Below, one piece after another: positions 32,243 to 35,881 of a stretch of DNA of 35,881 nucleotides. Each line of letters begins with the position of its first letter. The first letter of the stretch is position 1. The translations under genes and the position numbers were made by a program. The notes under the pieces are model-generated. The model was not told the DNA's origin. It saw only the letters and a list, made by a program, of their open reading frames with translations, and did not search any database. Source of the DNA: Polaromonas sp. (GTDB lineage Bacteria; Pseudomonadota; Gammaproteobacteria; Burkholderiales; Burkholderiaceae_C). The stretch is taken from contig NZ_JAQSDN010000031.1 in the NCBI RefSeq assembly GCF_029945925.1, positions 1 to 35,881 of the forward strand, read 5' to 3'.

Positions 32243-32862
32243 CACAGCGGGCAGCCATCAGGCAGGCCATTGCCGTTGGCCTGCTGGCCCTGCTGGCGGC
32301 CTGCACGACACCTGCGCCACCGTCATCCGGCCGCTCCGCACCCCGCCCTGTGCCGATAGCCACACCGGCGCCCATGCCCGCCAGCCCCGAGGCTGCGGAC
32401 ACGCCGACGGACGCTGCGCCCCTGTCCATCGGGTCCGTCAGCGTTCTGCCGCGGCCAGCGTTGCTGGCGGATGAGCCAGCGCGCGAGTTCGAGCGTGGCG
32501 CCGCCTCGTGGTACGGCCCGGGTTTTCATGGCCGGCTGACGGCCAGCGGCGAACGGTATGACATGAACGCTTTCACGGCCGCTCACCGCACCTTGCCGTT
32601 TGGCACCCTGGTGCGGGTGCACAGCCTGGTCAACGGCCGTGACGTGGATCTGCGCATCACCGATCGCGGCCCCTTCAGCCGCAACCGCATCATCGACGTG
32701 AGCCGCGCCGCCGCGGCAGAACTCGGCATGCTGGGCCTGGGTTTCAAGGAGGTGGTGTTGCTGGTTCCGGAATCCACAACGGCCATGGCGACCGTCCCGC
32801 CGCCACCGGGCAGAAAATCCCGGCGCAGCGCCAGGCGCGCGCCAGCGCCCAGGGTGCGCTAG
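32239..32862 (+). CDS. rlpA: RlpA-family lipoprotein (septal-ring lytic transglycosylase type)
   Basis: 207 residues from a TTG at 32239 that overlaps the metF stop (TTGA). The N-terminus TQRAAIRQAIAVGLLALLAAC is a lipoprotein signal peptide with lipobox LAAC, Cys22 being the lipid site; this decided the start, as the longer frame from 32140 lacks a signal at its front. After a proline/alanine linker comes the double-psi beta-barrel: GAASWYGPGFHGRLTASGER, MNAFTAAHRTLPFGT, VDLRITDRGPFSRNRIIDVS. It cleaves denuded peptidoglycan glycans at the septum in Pseudomonas; many homologues only bind. No SPOR domain; the basic C-terminal tail is short. Probably translationally coupled to metF. Confidence 0.85.
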   Translation: MTQRAAIRQAIAVGLLALLAACTTPAPPSSGRSAPRPVPIATPAPMPASPEAADTPTDAAPLSIGSVSVLPRPALLADEPAREFERGAASWYGPGFHGRLTASGERYDMNAFTAAHRTLPFGTLVRVHSLVNGRDVDLRITDRGPFSRNRIIDVSRAAAAELGMLGLGFKEVVLLVPESTTAMATVPPPPGRKSRRSARRAPAPRVR

Positions 32863-32864
32863 GC

Positions 32865-32931
32865 ATTTTGATATCAAATTGGCCTCCGACCCTTATCCAG
32901 CGGGCGCAGGTAGCTCCTGAATACATAGCGT
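32865..32931 (-). repeat. Dispersed ~55-bp repeat, copy 5 (intergenic, reverse orientation)
   Basis: On the minus strand: CGCTATGTATTCAGGAGCTA, CTGCGCCCGCTGGATAAGGG, GGAGGCCAATTTGATATCAA. It includes the perfect palindrome TTTGATATCAAA at 32867-32878. Lies just past rlpA. Confidence 0.65.
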
Positions 32932-32932
32932 T

Positions 32933-33205
32933 TTAGGGTGGCGCAGCAGGCAACGCCATGCGAAAGCTGTAGCCGTGGCGCTCAAAATCCAGCGCGTCGT
33001 AAAACGCATGCGCCTTCTCGCGTTTGAGGTTGGACGACAACGCCAGCTTGTAGCAGCCGCTTTCGGCGGCTAACATTTGCCGCAGCTTGCCTGCCGCTTG
33101 TATCGACTGGCGCTTCGGCGACGCAGATTCCATGTCGGCACGGGCCACCACAGAGCCCAGTCCAGATGCCGGATATACGACTGCAGGCGCTTCCCACACA
33201 GCCAA
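32933..33205 (-). pseudogene. GNAT acetyltransferase remnant (C-terminal part)
   Basis: 90 residues. The end, GCYKLALSSNLKREKAHAFY followed by DALDFERHGYSFRMAL, is clearly the last third of a GNAT N-acetyltransferase, including the beta-strand and helix that close the acetyl-CoA pocket. The front (MAVWEAPAVVYPASGLGSVV) is too short and lacks the RGxGxG/A acetyl-CoA motif; KRQSIQAAGKLRQML stands where it should be. The N-terminal domain is missing. The break lies next to the presumed edge of the cassette array at about 33250, so array growth or rearrangement may have cut it. Confidence 0.6.
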
Positions 33206-33253
33206 TCTATTGGTCAGTTTCTTGCGCTTGTGGGGGAGTCCATATATGAAGGG

Positions 33254-33260
33254 TTAGGGC
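33254..33260 (-). other. Possible attC remnant after the DUF4917 gene
   Basis: On the minus strand CCCTAAC comes just after the TGA stop, in the place where R'' of a cassette attC would lie. No matching GTTRRRY partner follows before the GNAT remnant. If real, this is a truncated site at the array end. The interval 33206-33253 holds nothing else I can support. Confidence 0.25.
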
Positions 33261-34307
33261 TCAACCCCACACCTTCGCCGACTGGGCATCGTAGAAATGA
33301 ACCTCCAGTTCCTGAGCACGCTTCCTTCCGAGTGTTCGGGACTTTCTGGCTTGGGAAATTTTGCTTGCGCGTGTAATGACTTCTTTGTTGTGTTGGGCGC
33401 TGGGATCTCCGTAAACACCAACAAACAGTTTTCCAATCTTCCCGATCTCGAGCATTCGTATGACGTGCTCATCGTTAGGTGCAAATGACAGGCCGTATAC
33501 AAACATTGAACCGGTGACCTTCGGCATGCTTGCTAGACCTCGATGGAGGTAGCCACTGTGCTTTATGCGTTCCAGCTTCTCTTGGGAAGTGCCTTCGGAT
33601 ACGAACAGTGGGTACTTCGACGACGCGAGTGCGGCACGAATCTGCTGTTTAAGCCTTATGCCGGTGTTCTTCCAAGTGTACTTCTGCAACTCGGAGCCAG
33701 CATCAAAAAGATGAAGCGCTCCGTGAAGATAGTAGATCCTCTGCTCATAGCTGTTTTCAACCTCCCAGGTTACGTACTCCTCAGGCCCCGAGTCAGGATG
33801 GCGAAAGCCGTCGTCGCACTCTAAGTGTGGTGCGATTTCTTCTTGCATGAACGCCCAGTAAAGAAGGAGGTCGTAATTCAGTGTGTAGACGCGCTCAAAG
33901 TTGGCTAGAAATCCCGTGCACGCTTGGTATGCCGTTTGCGCTATTTCTCCCGGCCATTCGGGATGGCTGCCGGCGATAGCCGATACGAGGACCTCTCTTA
34001 GCTTTACTGCGTCGTCTCGAAGAATTGCAGCCAGTGCTGTGCTGGCTGGTGAGTAGGTTTCGAGGATCGAGGCGGCAGAGTTGAGCGACTTGATCACCAC
34101 CTCGAAATCTGTTGTTCCCAAGGCGTCGAATGTTGCTCGACAGTGTGGCGACAGACCGGCGAAGTCCGCGCGATCAAAAAGTGCGGCATACGAAAAGATG
34201 TCATTTCGACAGGCACGACTGAAGCCGTTGCCTAGCAGGGCATGAATGTGACCTGATGATTTCGCCATGGACAAGCATTCATCGAACGTGAGGAGAGCAA
34301 AGGTCAT
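33261..34307 (-). CDS. DUF4917 (SIR2-like) protein on a cassette
   Basis: 348 residues. HALLGNGFSRACRNDIFSY, VYTLNYDLLLYWAFMQ and RIYYLHGALHLFDAGSELQK are the hallmark segments of the DUF4917/SIR2-like group: a glycine-asparagine start, the N-Y-D motif and the LHG histidine. SIR2-like folds can hydrolyse NAD, and some serve in phage defence, but activity here is unproven. No signal peptide or membrane segment. Its GC content is visibly lower than that of the window's core genes, pointing to transfer. The ATG is embedded in the end of the attC-like site upstream, and its own attC would begin right after the TGA. Confidence 0.75.
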   Translation of the reverse strand: MTFALLTFDECLSMAKSSGHIHALLGNGFSRACRNDIFSYAALFDRADFAGLSPHCRATFDALGTTDFEVVIKSLNSAASILETYSPASTALAAILRDDAVKLREVLVSAIAGSHPEWPGEIAQTAYQACTGFLANFERVYTLNYDLLLYWAFMQEEIAPHLECDDGFRHPDSGPEEYVTWEVENSYEQRIYYLHGALHLFDAGSELQKYTWKNTGIRLKQQIRAALASSKYPLFVSEGTSQEKLERIKHSGYLHRGLASMPKVTGSMFVYGLSFAPNDEHVIRMLEIGKIGKLFVGVYGDPSAQHNKEVITRASKISQARKSRTLGRKRAQELEVHFYDAQSAKVWG

Positions 34308-34404
34308 AGAACTTGAGCCCTATCGTCGTGGTGCACGGCGGGCCAGCGAGATGCTGGAGAACGCGCGGTTGCTGGCGGCCCGTCCCTTCGACCTAAAGTT
34401 AGGC
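34308..34404 (-). other. Probable (degenerate) attC recombination site
   Basis: On the minus strand GCCTAAC at 34404-34398 starts directly after the GYF-RDD gene and the site ends near GTTCTAT, next to the start of the DUF4917 gene. Partly complementary segments (GGGCCGCCAGC and GCTGGCCCGCC) lie between. The distal box deviates from GTTRRRY, so this is weaker than the site at 35660. Confidence 0.45.
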
Positions 34405-34410
34405 CCAGGC

Positions 34411-35622
34411 TCAGTCGATGGATTCAAGGAGCAGTGCCTGCAGTCTCATGGGTTGCTCCGACGCTGGTTCTTTGCCTGAATTCGACAAGATGACCACACG
34501 CCATACTTGCCTTCCCTTCTTAACAAGTGTCGCGTGCACTCTTTGAGTTCTGTCGTCAGACATCGTGCCTGTGATTGTCACAGCCTCGCGAGCACCAACT
34601 TTCGTTGGTACGCCCGGTAGCGATAGCCTCATGTTTCCCTGTACGGCCGTAACCCATGCGTTCAGGTAGCGTTCCAAATCTAGAGTAGGTTGTACCTCGT
34701 CTTTCGCGAATACAACAATGACACCGTAGTCTGGACCGGAGAAAATGTGGATAGGTTGCTTCTCGTCGTTCGCTTGTTCCTGATGTATCCACCCACTCGG
34801 AACTGCCACTGACCTACCGGTTACTTGATTGAGCCAAGTGGTTCCACCGTAGTAGCTTCGATCCGACGCATTGGACATCTGCTGCAGGGCAGCGTTGACG
34901 AAGAAGAGCGCGGCGACAACGGCGACAGCCGATAGCGCACGGATGACGCCTAGCTTTGGCGCCTTTACATTGAAGTTGCCCTCATCGTACCGAGCGTGAC
35001 CACCTGATTTGAGGTGACCGTGTTGGCGTGCCATGGTGAAGAGCGAAACGAGAGGGAACCCCGTTCCGAGACCAAACCAGTAGACGCCGAGTTGGCGCTG
35101 CAGATACTGAGTCGCGGTTGGTCGCTGGGCTCCAACGGTGGTGACTCTAACGCCAAGAAGCGCCTTACCTGGCGTGTTGCCAAAGATCGCAAAGATAGCG
35201 GCCTCGGCTAGCAAGACTAATGGCAGGAGCAGCCAGCCGAATACGTAGTCGGAGCCGGGGCGCTGGATCCAGAGCCCAAATTCCAACGACAGTCTCGACA
35301 GCACAAACGCGACGAGGAATGCAGTTGGTAGGGCAATGATCCAGAGATCGACGAGCCTGGCGAAGAAACGGCGCCAGGGCCCGGCGAGTGGTAGAGCAAT
35401 GAGGTGCTCACGGGCGGTCGGTTTGGGCAGTTCGGGCGGCACCGCGCGAACGACCTGTTGCAGGTCTGGCAGTTCTGAAAGTGATGCCCAGTTTGCCTGG
35501 CCTTCCTTCCAGACCAGTGTGCTCTGGACGACCTTTCCCTCCAGCAGCATTGCTCGAAGCACATCAATCGAGACAGGCCCTTTTCGAGCGTCGCCGATTG
35601 AATACCACCACTCGTCTTGCAT
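34411..35622 (-). CDS. GYF_2-RDD membrane protein
   Basis: 403 residues. N-terminal GYF_2-like domain, about 1-55 (WWYSIGDARKGPVSIDVLRA, WKEGQANWASLSELPDLQQV). Then an RDD membrane domain, about 80-220, with the R-F-F-A-R-L-V-D-L-W signature and three to four hydrophobic segments (LWIIALPTAFLVAFVLSRL, FGWLLLPLVLLAEAAIFAIF, GNTPGKALLGVRV). Another transmembrane helix follows (VIRALSAVAVVAALFFVNAA). The C-terminal ~150 residues (SVAVPSGWIHQ, PIHIFSGPDYGVIVVFAKD) resemble a soluble domain that may face the periplasm. Function unknown. The start follows GAGGAG. Lower GC than the core, and flanked on both sides by attC-like sites, so it is the sole gene of one cassette. Confidence 0.8.
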   Translation of the reverse strand: MQDEWWYSIGDARKGPVSIDVLRAMLLEGKVVQSTLVWKEGQANWASLSELPDLQQVVRAVPPELPKPTAREHLIALPLAGPWRRFFARLVDLWIIALPTAFLVAFVLSRLSLEFGLWIQRPGSDYVFGWLLLPLVLLAEAAIFAIFGNTPGKALLGVRVTTVGAQRPTATQYLQRQLGVYWFGLGTGFPLVSLFTMARQHGHLKSGGHARYDEGNFNVKAPKLGVIRALSAVAVVAALFFVNAALQQMSNASDRSYYGGTTWLNQVTGRSVAVPSGWIHQEQANDEKQPIHIFSGPDYGVIVVFAKDEVQPTLDLERYLNAWVTAVQGNMRLSLPGVPTKVGAREAVTITGTMSDDRTQRVHATLVKKGRQVWRVVILSNSGKEPASEQPMRLQALLLESID

Positions 35623-35659
35623 TCTTGACTCCTCAAAGAGATGATAAGTGCGGGTTCGA

Positions 35660-35729
35660 GCCTAACGCCGCGGTTTACGCGCGGGCCGAGCGCAGCGCGA
35701 GGACCGTCGCATGGAACCCCGTGTTATGC
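35660..35729 (-). other. Integron attC site (70 bp)
   Basis: On the minus strand it opens with GCATAAC (R'') and closes with GTTAGGC (R', consensus GTTRRRY). Between them two arms (GGTTCCATGCGACGGTCC and the complement of GGTTTACGCGCGGGCC) can pair with a few bulged bases, as expected of the folded single-stranded attC. Its orientation matches the minus-strand genes, with the site at the 3' end of the preceding cassette. Confidence 0.75.
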
Positions 35730-35881
35730 CCCGCCATTTCTGGTGCCAGCGGTGAAGCGCCCGAGGGCGAATGCTATTTCTCCAACGACGCGAGGAGAAA
35801 ACATGAGCATGATCAGCCATGCGACTGGGGGTGTCTGAATTTCTGTGTGTGAGGCGAGATTGCCTGCCCGAGGTTTGGGCA
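35724..35881 (-). CDS. C-terminal end of a possible upstream cassette ORF (partial)
   Basis: An open frame of 51 codons enters from the right edge and stops at TAA (35724-35726) inside the attC R'' box, as is common in cassettes. The end reads PRRVGEIAFALGRFTAGTRN GGA. I am unsure that it is translated; it may be non-coding cassette DNA. On the other strand an AGGAGAAAAC-ATG opens only 11 codons (35803 on). Confidence 0.3.
   Translation of the reverse strand, partial: PKPRAGNLASHTEIQTPPVAWLIMLMFSPRVVGEIAFALGRFTAGTRNGGA

Overview
The window is high-GC DNA from a betaproteobacterium, most likely a member of the Comamonadaceae (Polaromonas/Rhodoferax/Variovorax-like). This rests on the leucine/isovalerate catabolic cluster, a double-length UvrA, an SAH riboswitch ahead of ahcY-tlyA-metF, and several dispersed repeat families of a kind seen in that family. 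No rRNA or tRNA gene and no CRISPR array was seen.

Layout. 1-1.0 kb: a short hypothetical fragment and a secreted SGNH-type esterase (minus strand). 1.2-4.0 kb: an acyl-CoA synthetase and an MDR oxidoreductase. 4.1-4.6 kb: a glycine-rich RRM RNA-binding protein. 5.0-16 kb: an AraC-type regulator divergent from a catabolic cluster. The cluster holds methylcrotonyl-CoA carboxylase beta, an acyl-CoA dehydrogenase, a methylglutaconyl-CoA hydratase-like crotonase, a secreted alpha/beta hydrolase, a DUF4126 membrane protein, methylcrotonyl-CoA carboxylase alpha, a hydroxyacid dehydrogenase and HMG-CoA lyase. Together these convert isovaleryl-CoA to acetyl-CoA and acetoacetate. 16-20.3 kb: a YbaK-DUF1289 fusion, a DsbA-fold isomerase, an MFS symporter, a tiny membrane protein, a 271-bp MITE-like element and a hypothetical protein. 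20.3-27.5 kb: a periplasmic binding protein and a tandem UvrA of 1977 residues. 27.7-32.9 kb: a HAD phosphatase divergent from an SAH-riboswitch-controlled methyl-cycle operon (ahcY, tlyA, metF), then rlpA. 32.9-35.9 kb: a decayed acetyltransferase followed by what looks like the end of an integron cassette array, all minus strand, with attC-like sites around a DUF4917 gene and a GYF-RDD membrane protein.

Most notable observations: (1) the start of mccA is preceded by a second, synonymously diverged copy of its first 11 codons. That copy opens a 41-codon leader ORF overlapping the true start. A perfect 19-bp inverted repeat also encloses the mccA start codon in its loop. (2) A dispersed repeat of about 55 bp occurs at least five times. 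Three copies are read in frame inside proteins, and one forms the linker of the YbaK-DUF1289 fusion. A different palindromic repeat is read in frame inside UvrA. (3) A 271-bp element with perfect 24-bp terminal inverted repeats supplies the stop codon of the preceding small gene. (4) The right end carries integron-type attC sites with no integrase in view.

All family assignments come from reading the translated sequence and recalling motifs; no database search was run.
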